Part shown: in pieces, positions 9,290 to 17,188 of the stretch
Layout: each line of letters begins with the position of its first letter
How positions within the stretch are numbered: the stretch's first letter is position 1
From: Gilliamella sp. B3022
Lineage (GTDB): Bacteria; Pseudomonadota; Gammaproteobacteria; Enterobacterales; Orbaceae
Assembly (NCBI RefSeq): GCF_028751545.1
Contig: NZ_CP071867.1
Coordinates: 2,453,306 to 2,517,305 of the forward strand
DNA length: 64,000 nucleotides
Direction: 5' to 3'
Notes under the pieces: model-generated
What the model was told of the DNA's origin: nothing
What the model saw: only the letters and a program-made list of their open reading frames with translations
Database searches by the model: none
Made by a program: the position numbers and the translations under genes

Positions 9290-10263
9290 TTATTTTAATT
9301 GATTAAAATGCTCATTCAAACAAGATCTTATTTGCTCATGATCTGTCGCAATGTATTCTAAAGTTGTTGATAGAGACGAATGACCTAATAATTCTTTAAC
9401 TAACGTCACATTTCGATCTGGGTGTTTCATCAAGTTTGTTGCTAATGTATGCCGAAAACGGTGCGGTGTAACTTTTACACCACAAGCTTTTGATAAACGC
9501 TGAAAAAAAGAATCTATTCTATTAAAATCCATTTCTTTATAAGCACGAGATTTAGATTTATTATTTTTAAAATGGTAAATATTAAACAATTGCATTTTTG
9601 GTTTCTTATTCAACATTTTTAATTGTTTCTTTAATTCAATAATATCCTTTAATATATCATCTAAAAGTGGAATTTCTCGTTCATTATAAGTTTTACAGCC
9701 ATCTTCAATTAATAACAATTTCTTATCTTTAACATTAATATCACAAATACGAATATGCAATAATTGATTACGTCTAATACCTGTATATTGCAATACTTTA
9801 ATAAGTGTTATCCAGAATTGTGTAGGATAATAAAAATCTTTTATTTTTTCTTCTAACTGCTTTTCTTTTAAGAAATTCAGACAAATATCAATATCATCTT
9901 GTGATACAGTCTTTTTTGCTTTCTTACCAGGTTTGAGAAACATCTTATCAAATGGATTTTTTTTTGTGTAATTAATCCATGATCAATCCCAAATCTCATC
10001 ATTGCTTTAAAATGCCGGCAATAATTATTCCATGTAGTATTTTTACAATTTCTTACATTTAAAATATAATTTCTAAAACTTGATACTTTCTCATGATTGA
10101 TTGAATCAATATTTGTAAACTCACTATCAAAAAATCGAGTAAATGATTTAACGTATCTTCGATAATTGTGACTACTTTGACTACGCAATGATTTAAAGTC
10201 TAGATATGCTATTAACAAATTTTGCCAAGACATGTTTCCTTGTTTTTGCGTTTTTTCGTTCAT
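9290..10263 (-). pseudogene. int: ICE tyrosine integrase, split by a frameshift at a run of nine A
   Basis: Two overlapping frames make up one integrase of about 320 residues. The upstream frame (ending at 9877) holds the SAM-like DNA-binding domain. The downstream frame holds the catalytic domain with Arg in YTGIRRNQLLHIR, the HRFRH box, the LLGHSSLSTT segment and the tyrosine in LEYIA. The frame changes at nine A residues (minus strand; plus-strand T run at 9957-9965). A -1 shift there restores an unbroken GLITQKKNPFDKMFLKPG. Causes could be a sequencing or assembly length error, a true inactivating deletion, or slippage on the A run producing some full-length enzyme. Its place at the ICE end next to the tRNA fragment fits excision and integration of the element. 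Confidence 0.8.
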
Positions 10264-10275
10264 TAAAACTCCTTG

Positions 10276-12141
10276 TTAATTGTTTTTGTAAATATTAATA
10301 TCCTGAATTAAAGTTAAATGAGGATTATCAAGGAATTTATTTTCAATAGCAAATAATGGTTTGTTGTCAATTAGATACCCTTTAATGAAAGTATGGCTCT
10401 TTCTTTTTCCAGAAATAATGCATTTCCAGATGTTAAATCCTTCATCGCTAAATTTCATATGAATTTTTAGAGCTTGGAATTCACGTTGATATTGTTTCCA
10501 GTTACTTTCATCATCATTACCATTCATATATAAACTGTATTTTTTAAAAATTTTAGGTGTTACCATAAATATCTTACCGTCCACAGTATGAATACATGCG
10601 TTTTGATTATTGACTGGCAGTTTTTTATCAATAATTTGGACTCGAACCCACTTAAAAAATGGATGATTATATATATCGTTATTATCTAATGTGTTAGGAA
10701 TAGGTTCATTAAAAGTAGAAATATTATTATTTTTTGTATCATCACCTTTTATTAAATTATCTTCTAATTGTGAATTTTCGAAATCATCATGCTTATCCAT
10801 TATTTGTACTTCAGAGATTTCAGTATTTTTATGCTCATTAGAAAATAAACTGAATATTGTATCTTGCATTACAGAATTTTTGTTATCTACAGACTCAGAT
10901 ACAATCTTTAAATTGGTTTTTTCTTCAACTTCCCCTTCATCGACTGGTATATTGTCAGGTATAGGGTTAAAATCACTTTGTACATCAGCTTCTGTAAACA
11001 ATGGAGTAATTGACCCTTTGAATGATTCTGGAGCATTAGTTATATTATGAAAAGCCACATTACCTGGTATTCGTATTAGTGTTAATTTTTCAGCAATCCA
11101 ACCAGTTTCTTCTGATTCAATTTTACATGGCCAGATCGTTTTATCACCGTTTGGAATTGCTATTCCGTGCTCTTTTAATATATTAAATATTTTAGCATTG
11201 TCAGCTGGTATTTCTGTTATACCATTTTGCAACAAATTAGCTTTCATTTTATCTGTAAATGATTTGCTAATAACCCAAACATCTTTACCATCAAACCAAC
11301 CATCACTAGCTTTTGGACCATTCAAAACTAATTCTGATTCAATTAAATATCTTATCGAAACGATCATTTTACTCATTAATGATACTGGTTTACTTAATAT
11401 TTTTGTTGGATCTCCCCCCAGATTATTTGATACAGAAAACATATCTGCTTTTTGTATAATTTCAGCTAATACGCCAGCTTTTTCAGTGTGACCAGAACAT
11501 AAACTTAAAAACGATTTAAATAATTCTGGGTATTGTGATAACCAAGTGATACTTTCATCAGGCAAAATGCGCTTAATCATAAGTGTAACTGCACAAGGAT
11601 GAAGAGAATAATCTCTATCTTTTTTGTAATTAAATCGGTATGGTAAATTTAAATTGCTTTGCCATGGATACCAGATGTTACCGTCATTCATTTCAACATG
11701 AACATCTACAACCACTTTACCTATATCATGTAATAATGCACCATAGACAACTGCGGCACTCCAAGCTTGAGCTTGTCTTGGAATATCTTCTGCATTAGCT
11801 CCGAGTAAGTATGATTGTCTTAGCTTTAATGCATAATTTGCAACTTCGAGTCCATGATCAATCATACCACCTATGTAAGAATGATGATGTGCTTCAGAAG
11901 CTGGAAGTAACTGCACTATTTCAACATAATTATTGATAACATCCATATATAACTTTTTGAATCTCTGTTGATCAATTGATACTCGTTGCCAAATTAGTGA
12001 GATAAGCTTTTGCCGTAAGGAAGTATCAAGCAATTCTTTTGCAGATTTTGGGATATACCATCCATCTAATCCTGCGATATCATTGGTTACTATGTCTTCT
12101 GGTTTATTTTTGACAATAAATTTTTTTATTAAATGAAACAT
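10276..12141 (-). CDS. traI: ICE relaxase TraI, MobH type (PFGI-1 class, TIGR03760-like)
   Basis: About 621 residues. The N-terminal half has the histidine-rich motif HHHSYIGGMIDHGLEVA and the HD signature LLHDIGK, characteristic of MobH relaxases, which nick oriT and lead the transferred strand. The C-terminal ~100 residues (YNHPFFKWVRVQIIDKK onward) match the DUF1528/TraI_2 C-terminal domain; the middle is low-complexity and acidic. The gene ends 13 bp before the integrase start, so the two are probably co-transcribed. The start is uncertain: ATG at 12141 is preferred, a GTG lies two codons upstream, and neither has a good ribosome binding site. No oriT was located. Confidence 0.88.
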   Translation of the reverse strand: MFHLIKKFIVKNKPEDIVTNDIAGLDGWYIPKSAKELLDTSLRQKLISLIWQRVSIDQQRFKKLYMDVINNYVEIVQLLPASEAHHHSYIGGMIDHGLEVANYALKLRQSYLLGANAEDIPRQAQAWSAAVVYGALLHDIGKVVVDVHVEMNDGNIWYPWQSNLNLPYRFNYKKDRDYSLHPCAVTLMIKRILPDESITWLSQYPELFKSFLSLCSGHTEKAGVLAEIIQKADMFSVSNNLGGDPTKILSKPVSLMSKMIVSIRYLIESELVLNGPKASDGWFDGKDVWVISKSFTDKMKANLLQNGITEIPADNAKIFNILKEHGIAIPNGDKTIWPCKIESEETGWIAEKLTLIRIPGNVAFHNITNAPESFKGSITPLFTEADVQSDFNPIPDNIPVDEGEVEEKTNLKIVSESVDNKNSVMQDTIFSLFSNEHKNTEISEVQIMDKHDDFENSQLEDNLIKGDDTKNNNISTFNEPIPNTLDNNDIYNHPFFKWVRVQIIDKKLPVNNQNACIHTVDGKIFMVTPKIFKKYSLYMNGNDDESNWKQYQREFQALKIHMKFSDEGFNIWKCIISGKRKSHTFIKGYLIDNKPLFAIENKFLDNPHLTLIQDINIYKNN

Positions 12142-12236
12142 AATCACTATTATTTTTACGATATCAGTAGTCTGTCACTATAAACTCGGTAAGTCATATT
12201 TAATATAAAAAAATAAACTTTTATCCAAAGATATTA

Positions 12237-12264
12237 TTGCGATTTTCTACTCAACTAGTATAAT
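12237..12264 (+). promoter_or_regulatory. Predicted promoter of the rightward ICE gene group
   Basis: TTGCGA (12237-12242) and a perfect TATAAT (12259-12264) are 16 bp apart. The predicted start is near 12270, which coincides with the first base (12269) that is conserved in the inverted copy at 20.6-20.8 kb. The resulting 5' untranslated RNA would be about 250 nt. Confidence 0.6.
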
Positions 12265-12268
12265 CATT

Positions 12269-12464
12269 CTGTTTTCAGCTACTTTTGTAGCAAACAACGA
12301 GAAGATGATCGTTAATTCTCAAACGTTGCCAGTAAAATGGAACGTTCCTTTATTAAGGTGATCACATACCATTAGCCAACAAACTCACTACATTCGTAGG
12401 TTGGTAACATCTATTTGATGTTGAGTTCATATAAACTTATCTTTTACTCACCCATAGGGGAATT
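12269..12464 (+). repeat. 196-bp structured leader unit, copy 1 (inverted copy at 20625-20819)
   Basis: This segment recurs in inverted orientation at 20625-20819 with few differences. It is dense in short palindromes: GCTACTTTTGTAGC (12278-12291), GGAACGTTCC (12341-12350), a TGATCA site, AACATC...GATGTT near 12402-12418, and CCAAC...GTTGG just before it. Its 3' end runs into the translation-control leader of the STY4534-like gene. Because conservation begins at the predicted transcription start, the conserved entity is probably the RNA. A folded single-strand DNA promoter is an alternative. There is no open frame. Confidence 0.75.
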
Positions 12465-12519
12465 TTATCCCTATCGGGCATAAATTCTCCTTTTTATTTA
12501 CTTATTTTTGGAGAATATT
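12451..12519 (+). promoter_or_regulatory. Leader with anti-Shine-Dalgarno switch, upstream of the STY4534-like gene
   Basis: CCCATAGGG (12451-12459) can pair with CCCTATCGGG (12469-12478, one bulge). The anti-SD AAATTCTCC (12482-12490) can pair either with the first hairpin's loop side GGGGAATTT (12457-12465) or with the ribosome binding site GGAGAAT (12510-12516). The two states would free or hide the start codon at 12520. The same layout recurs in front of at least six other genes in the next 8 kb. Confidence 0.7.
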
Positions 12520-12987
12520 ATGACTAACTTAACTAATAACACAGTAACTAAACAATATTTTGATTTACATACAACTGGAATTGGGTATTTAAACCGAATC
12601 CGTGAAGTTAAAGTAAAAAATGGTAACCCTTATTTATCATGTACAATCGCTGCACTTCGAGGTAATTGTCAAAACGCCGAATATACTTACATTAACTGTA
12701 ACGTTACTGGTGAAAAAGCAAAAACCTTAGTTGAAAAATGCACTGATGCATTAAAAGCTAATAAAAAAATTTTAATAAGTTTCTGTGTTGGTGATATCTA
12801 TGCTGAAACATTTACATACGAGACTGGGTCTAAAAAAGGAGATGTTGGAATCAATTTAAAAGCTCGATTATTGAAAATCTCCAGTATTAAAATTGATGGT
12901 GAACTTAAATATTCGGATAAAATCGAACATTTAGAAAATCAAAGTGAACCTCAACAAATTGACGAAGAAATTAGAAATATTGCATAA
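12520..12987 (+). CDS. STY4534-family ICE replication protein (DUF3577)
   Basis: About 155 residues. The sequence (YFDLHTTGIGYLNRIREV, then ALRGNCQNAEYTYINC and KANKKILISFCVGDIYAE) matches the DUF3577/STY4534 family, which is found in PFGI-1/SPI-7-type conjugative islands, has an SSB-like flavour and is annotated as a replication protein. ATG at 12520 is chosen because GGAGA lies 6 bp upstream; a TTG four codons earlier would overlap that site. It is the first gene of the rightward group and is followed by a strong terminator. Its exact biochemical role is not established. Confidence 0.85.
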   Translation: MTNLTNNTVTKQYFDLHTTGIGYLNRIREVKVKNGNPYLSCTIAALRGNCQNAEYTYINCNVTGEKAKTLVEKCTDALKANKKILISFCVGDIYAETFTYETGSKKGDVGINLKARLLKISSIKIDGELKYSDKIEHLENQSEPQQIDEEIRNIA

Positions 12988-12998
12988 TGATTAATAAT

Positions 12999-13026
12999 AA
13001 AAAAAGCAAGGAAACTTGCTTTTTTT
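12999..13026 (+). terminator. Rho-independent terminator after the STY4534-like gene
   Basis: AAAAAAGCAAG, a GAAA loop and CTTGCTTTTTT form a perfect hairpin ending in a T run, 12 bp after the stop codon. The A run on the other side makes it potentially bidirectional. Confidence 0.85.
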
Positions 13027-13058
13027 AATTGTAAAATCAGTTGCTTTAACCCACTATT

Positions 13059-13077
13059 TGTGATGTAATTGTTCACA
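13059..13077 (+). promoter_or_regulatory. Palindrome upstream of higB, possible HigA operator
   Basis: TGTGA and TCACA flank a 9-bp centre 10 bp before the higB start. Antitoxins of the HigA family repress their own operon through such sites. The assignment is by position and symmetry only. Confidence 0.35.
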
Positions 13078-13086
13078 GGTTGACTT

Positions 13087-13362
13087 ATGATAAAAAGTTT
13101 TAAACATAAAGGATTACAGTTATTTTTTGAAACTGGCTCAGCTAGAGGTATCAGAGCTGATCAGTCAAGAAAAATTAAACATATGCTAACGTATCTAAAT
13201 GCAATTTCGGATATAGATGAAATTAGAAATTTATGGCGATGTCATCAGCTAAAAGGTGATCGTAGTAATGTCTGGTCACTAACCGTATCCGGTAATTGGC
13301 GATTAACTTTTGAATTTAACGATGGCGATGTATTTATACTGGACTATGAAGATTATCACTAG
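13087..13362 (+). CDS. higB: HigB-like toxin (RelE superfamily mRNA interferase)
   Basis: The 91-residue protein has the complete HigB pattern: FKHKGLQLFFETGSARGI at the N-terminus, the LKGDRSNVWSLTVSGNWRLTF core and the C-terminal GDVFILDYEDYH. HigB toxins cut mRNA on translating ribosomes and are held inactive by HigA. The toxin-first order with a HigA partner 8 bp downstream is the typical higBA arrangement. In the ICE it would act as an addiction module stabilising the element. It sits between two leader-controlled genes and appears to have its own short promoter region. Confidence 0.92.
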   Translation: MIKSFKHKGLQLFFETGSARGIRADQSRKIKHMLTYLNAISDIDEIRNLWRCHQLKGDRSNVWSLTVSGNWRLTFEFNDGDVFILDYEDYH

Positions 13363-13370
13363 GAGCATTT

Positions 13371-13667
13371 ATGGAAATGTTTAATCCTTCTCACCCCGGT
13401 GAAATTTTATTAGATGAAATTTTACCTAATACATTAAATATGACTATTACCGATTTTGCTAAACATTTGGGGTTTTCACGTGAAGCAATATCAAGAGTTT
13501 TACACGGTAAAGCTCCTATATCGCCGACATTAGCTTGGCGATTAGAACAAGCTGGTATTAGTACTGCAAGAATGTGGTTATCATTACAATCGCAGTATGA
13601 TTTATGGCAAATTAAAAGCAAATCAAACCAACCGGAAATAATTCGTTTAGTTCCGTGTTCAATATAG
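13371..13667 (+). CDS. higA: HigA-like antitoxin (XRE-type HTH)
   Basis: The 98-residue protein begins MEMFNPSHPGEILLDE, the hallmark of the HigA/VapI antitoxin family. Residues ~25-75 form the helix-turn-helix (TDFAKHLGFSREAISRVL). GGAG lies 8 bp before the ATG and overlaps the end of higB, so the two are translationally coupled. It should bind HigB and repress the pair. Confidence 0.93.
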   Translation: MEMFNPSHPGEILLDEILPNTLNMTITDFAKHLGFSREAISRVLHGKAPISPTLAWRLEQAGISTARMWLSLQSQYDLWQIKSKSNQPEIIRLVPCSI

Positions 13668-13724
13668 TCTTAATCTACAAACAACATAAGGAAATATCTA
13701 TTTAATTGATATTTCATTCACTTA

Positions 13725-13790
13725 CCCATAGGGGAATATTTTCTCCTGTGGAAATTATTCTCCTTACTTTAATTCATTAGGAGAATTATC
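13725..13790 (+). promoter_or_regulatory. Leader with anti-Shine-Dalgarno switch, second example
   Basis: CCCATAGGGGAA (13725-13736) pairs with TTCTCCTGTGG (13741-13751, with wobble pairs). ATTCTCCT (13757-13764) pairs perfectly with the ribosome binding site AGGAGAAT (13779-13786) in front of the ATG at 13791. The sequence is almost identical to the leader at 20572-20637 and architecturally the same as the others. A further perfect hairpin (GAAATATC/GATATTTC, 13691-13715) precedes it. Confidence 0.7.
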
Positions 13791-14183
13791 ATGACAATTA
13801 ATTACATCATTGACTTATTTGAAAATAATTATGGATATAAATTAGAAATCACCTTTACTGACAATAACCAGGTTGAGATTATTAATTCTGAGCATAGTTT
13901 TAATTCAATTATTGAAGTTGAAAATAAAATCACTCACCTTCTTGGTAAAATTTGGATTGATGGTGCAATAAATAATCGTCCATGTAAAGTTGAACGAGCA
14001 TCAATAATAGACAATTCTACTAATAGCATAGTGATTAGTGGCTTAGTAAATGCACTATTAGTTCATTGGCAGTTAAACCAAACAACTAGTTTTTCCGAAT
14101 TTCTGAAACGCAAATTAATAGCTGTTCGTAATATTGAAATAGATAAACTCATTAATCTAGCTCGTTATGAATTAGCTTTATAG
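13791..14183 (+). CDS. Unknown ICE protein, 130 residues
   Basis: I do not recognise this protein. It is soluble, mixed alpha/beta in appearance, with no signal peptide, membrane segment or cysteine cluster. It starts at an ATG 5 bp after AGGAGAAT. Its leader is one of the shared hairpin/anti-SD type, so it is probably regulated together with the neighbouring unknown genes. Base composition matches the ICE backbone. Location in the relaxase-proximal region suggests a role in establishment or host interaction, which is inference. Confidence 0.6.
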   Translation: MTINYIIDLFENNYGYKLEITFTDNNQVEIINSEHSFNSIIEVENKITHLLGKIWIDGAINNRPCKVERASIIDNSTNSIVISGLVNALLVHWQLNQTTSFSEFLKRKLIAVRNIEIDKLINLARYELAL

Positions 14184-14207
14184 ATATTTTACACAACAAT
14201 ACCATTT

Positions 14208-14267
14208 CCATTAGGAGGATGCTCCTAATGGAGGGTTCTCCTTCAATTAAACTATAGGAGAACAATT
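14208..14267 (+). promoter_or_regulatory. Leader with anti-Shine-Dalgarno switch, clearest example
   Basis: CCATTAGGAG (14208-14217) and CTCCTAATGG (14222-14231) form a perfect 10-bp stem with a GATG loop. GTTCTCCT (14235-14242) is a perfect complement of AGGAGAAC (14256-14263), the ribosome binding site of the next gene. The stem sequence differs from the other leaders while the pairing is kept, which points to a conserved RNA structure. Confidence 0.75.
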
Positions 14268-14663
14268 ATGTATATTGAGAATAGTAGAAAACTCTATCTT
14301 AGAGATGACATTATAAAAATTGATAAAGATATTTTGTCTAATATTCAACGTTATGATTTGATTAAGTCATTATCTGATGCTGGTGGTGTTGAATTTAATA
14401 TTTACTGGTCTAAGATGGAAAATTGGCTGAAAAAACAATGGCAATGTAAATATCAAACTGATTTTTATGAAAAAATTGCCATTCGTTTTAATTCATCCTA
14501 CAAAGAAATGTTATCATCAGGAAATTTTGAACAATGCTTTTTGATCTGTTTTTTAGAACATTTTAAAGAGTTAGGTCATGATGCCTATTTTGACTTATAC
14601 TCAGAAGCAGTATTAAACATTGATGGGCATATTATTGATAATATTAATGAATTAACAAGTTAA
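14268..14663 (+). CDS. Unknown ICE protein, 131 residues
   Basis: I do not recognise this protein. It is soluble and rich in Lys, Asp, Tyr and Asn, with no obvious motif. Its ATG lies 4 bp after AGGAGAAC, which is part of the shared leader type. It is the last gene of the rightward group and is followed by a strong terminator shared with the converging group. Likely a small accessory protein of the ICE; no function can be proposed from sequence. Confidence 0.6.
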   Translation: MYIENSRKLYLRDDIIKIDKDILSNIQRYDLIKSLSDAGGVEFNIYWSKMENWLKKQWQCKYQTDFYEKIAIRFNSSYKEMLSSGNFEQCFLICFLEHFKELGHDAYFDLYSEAVLNIDGHIIDNINELTS

Positions 14664-14671
14664 TTATAGTA

Positions 14672-14706
14672 TAAAGACTAAATGTGCATAACACATTTAG
14701 TCTTTA
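14672..14706. terminator. Bidirectional terminator between converging gene groups
   Basis: TAAAGACTAAATGTG and its reverse complement flank a 5-base loop; the hairpin is followed by T-rich sequence on the plus strand. It lies just after the stop of the rightward group and before the end of the leftward group. Confidence 0.8.
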
Positions 14707-14800
14707 TTTTATGACTATTATTACTTATCATATTGTTAATGGATTTATAATAACAAAAACTGACATATAACATGCCAGCTTTTATCTTATATCACTTATT

Positions 14801-17107
14801 TTATACTGCAATTAGCTGTCTTGCTAAAGCCACTTCAATAGATTCATCATCAGAATTAAGTATATCTAATCCTGATTCAGGCATTTCACCTGAAGTACTT
14901 TGTGATACTGCTATTTTCTTGGCCATGAGCGCAAGACAACTTGTTTGAGCAGAACGTTCATAGCCCAAAAATATAACTTTTACGTCATTTTTTTGGCCAA
15001 TACGAAACGAACGTTTGGCTGCTTGTTGCAATGTATATACATTAAAACCTGTTTGTAAGAAAATAATGGTCGGAAAATCGAGTAAATCAAGACCTGTTTT
15101 AACAAGTTCAGGATTAGTTATGACAACATCATAATCCCTATCAACTTTATCAAGAATCCAATCCTCCCGCTTTTCTGGCGAAACATTAGCTTTCAATACA
15201 GCCGTTTTTAATCCTGCTTGCTCAAGAATTTGCTTTAACCTACCAGTTATGTCTCGAGTGCCGGTATACGTTGCGTATACTAATGCTTTTCGACCTTGAG
15301 CTTTTTCAGCTAAACACAGTTCAACTAAATACTGCTCTTTGGGTGAAATATCAATTAAGCAGCCACTATTATCACCATTACTAAATATTGATGGCACAAA
15401 AGCTATTTTATCTTTTGTCCTTGGATGTATGACCGTTTCGGCTCTAAAACAGCAGTCTGGCCAAGCTAATAATGTATTGAGAACAACCCCCAACAGAGTA
15501 GTATCTTTTTTTGCTAGCGCTTTTCTTAACTCACTTTTTAATGTATTAGATAAGCTATCATAATAACTTCGTTGTTCATCAGACATTGAAATATCAATAT
15601 ATTCTTCAGTGTATTTAGGCAAAATGTTATCTCCTATGTCTTTAAGCTTCAGGAATACAGTATAAGGTAACACATAACGTAAAATGCCTTTCGGTCCAAA
15701 ACCTGGTGCTTTTTGTGTTCTGTGTGAGATCTGATTTCCTTTAGCGGTTTTATGACTATCTCCGTGTTGCTCGGTATAAACATCTTTAATAATTCCGTGG
15801 TCTCGCATAAATTCCATAGCAGCTGTACCAAGTGATCCTCTGCTATTGGGTTTGTAGCCATCTTCAATCACCTTTGAGGTTAATACCCTGAAAAGTAAGA
15901 AAAATAAATCATCAGCATATCCGCCCATTAAAGTACCAGTTAAAAGTAAAATTTTTTTAACCTGGCTTGCAAGTACCCCCATTGCCTGACCTTGCGCCGA
16001 CCCTTGATTTTTATACTCATGGCCTTCATCAACAATCAGTAAATCGAAAAAGCCTTGAGGTAAATACCGTTTGATAAACTCAGTCGCTTGATAAGAACCT
16101 TCACCAAATCCGAATTCAAGTTTTGCTAAAGCTTTCTCCATTCTTCGAGCTTGTCTATCAGTGAAGATAAAATCACCATCTTCATTCATTAGGTTAACAA
16201 AATCTGCGGAGTTATCCGCAAGCATGTCCGAAAGAAAATCATCACCGAATTGATCTATCAGTTTTTCAGCTTTCACTGGTCCAATAAAAGGAATTTGGCA
16301 CATTGATTTTTTAACCCTGTCTCTGAAGCTTGAATTCGATTTATTTGATGTTCTCATCAATGTCCATAAAGCACTGCCGCATTTTTCACAATTTCCGCGT
16401 TTGTCTCGAAAAATAAACTCATGTAAAAGTATCGGCTCTCCCTCATCGTTACGACAAACATTGAAACAATCAGGGCAAGCTGCACATTCACGCTTGATAT
16501 ATTTTGTAGCAACCTCTCCGTGTTCATCATGAATGTTATGCTTTTGATAAACAGGCTTTGATTTCAATGTATGTCTCCAGTGATAGCCCATTCTCATACG
16601 AACACGTCCTAAAACGTAAAATTCTGGCACATCAGACGTAATACCCAATCGCAACTCTTGTCTCAATTTGAGTAACTTAACAAGTGTATCTGGACCGTTT
16701 AACACCCATACTCTTGCACCTGGTATCGTTTCTAAAATTTCTCGTCGCCATTTATATACAAGATGAGGTGGCGAAATTATCAGATTACGTCGATACTGGG
16801 CTTCATAGTGAAGTACTGCTGCCACAGCAATTGCCATTATTGTCTTTCCAGTTCCCATTTCTGCATTGATAATCGCAGCGGGTTCATTCTGATCTAATAA
16901 CAATTTTGTAACAGCCTGTACAACATGAGCTTGAGCAGTAAAAGGTTTACGTTTTAGCCGATCCATAATTGATTGTCGTTCAAATGACATATCATCCGGA
17001 AGATAGACTGGAGGATTAGATGCATTTAAACTATCCAATAATGAATCTTTAAACTCGTTAATAAAACTATTTAAATCAATTTGTATATTTGATGTTACTT
17101 GTTCCAT
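14801..17107 (-). CDS. SNF2/SF2-type ICE helicase
   Basis: The 768-residue protein has the superfamily 2 motifs in order: Walker A INAEMGTGKT (~residue 78), Walker B LLIVDEGHE (~360), motif III LLLTGT (~390), and C-terminal helicase motifs including ALVYATYTGTRD (~620) and QQAAKRSFRIGQKND (~700). The last is the RIGQ signature of the SNF2 group. Two cysteine pairs around residues 205-250 (CAACPDC, CEKCG) look like an inserted zinc finger. Such helicases occur in the accessory block of PFGI-1-type ICEs. Substrate and role (remodelling of incoming DNA, anti-defence or replication) are unknown. It is the last gene of the leftward group and has its own leader. Confidence 0.82.
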   Translation of the reverse strand: MEQVTSNIQIDLNSFINEFKDSLLDSLNASNPPVYLPDDMSFERQSIMDRLKRKPFTAQAHVVQAVTKLLLDQNEPAAIINAEMGTGKTIMAIAVAAVLHYEAQYRRNLIISPPHLVYKWRREILETIPGARVWVLNGPDTLVKLLKLRQELRLGITSDVPEFYVLGRVRMRMGYHWRHTLKSKPVYQKHNIHDEHGEVATKYIKRECAACPDCFNVCRNDEGEPILLHEFIFRDKRGNCEKCGSALWTLMRTSNKSNSSFRDRVKKSMCQIPFIGPVKAEKLIDQFGDDFLSDMLADNSADFVNLMNEDGDFIFTDRQARRMEKALAKLEFGFGEGSYQATEFIKRYLPQGFFDLLIVDEGHEYKNQGSAQGQAMGVLASQVKKILLLTGTLMGGYADDLFFLLFRVLTSKVIEDGYKPNSRGSLGTAAMEFMRDHGIIKDVYTEQHGDSHKTAKGNQISHRTQKAPGFGPKGILRYVLPYTVFLKLKDIGDNILPKYTEEYIDISMSDEQRSYYDSLSNTLKSELRKALAKKDTTLLGVVLNTLLAWPDCCFRAETVIHPRTKDKIAFVPSIFSNGDNSGCLIDISPKEQYLVELCLAEKAQGRKALVYATYTGTRDITGRLKQILEQAGLKTAVLKANVSPEKREDWILDKVDRDYDVVITNPELVKTGLDLLDFPTIIFLQTGFNVYTLQQAAKRSFRIGQKNDVKVIFLGYERSAQTSCLALMAKKIAVSQSTSGEMPESGLDILNSDDESIEVALARQLIAV

Positions 17108-17165
17108 TTTTAATCCTTAAATAAAAAGGGATACAAGCTCCCAAAGGGATTGTATCCCTTATGGG
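17108..17165 (-). promoter_or_regulatory. Leader with alternative pairing, upstream of the helicase
   Basis: On the minus strand, CCCATAAGGGA and TCCCTTTGGG form the first hairpin. AAGGGATACAA (17150-17160) is a perfect 11-bp complement of TTGTATCCCTT (17126-17136), so the hairpin's loop side can instead pair with the downstream element. The AAGGA ribosome binding site lies just before the ATG. The layout is the same as the other leaders, with a different sequence. Confidence 0.65.
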
Positions 17166-17188
17166 TTAATGTTTAAATTAATATAGAT

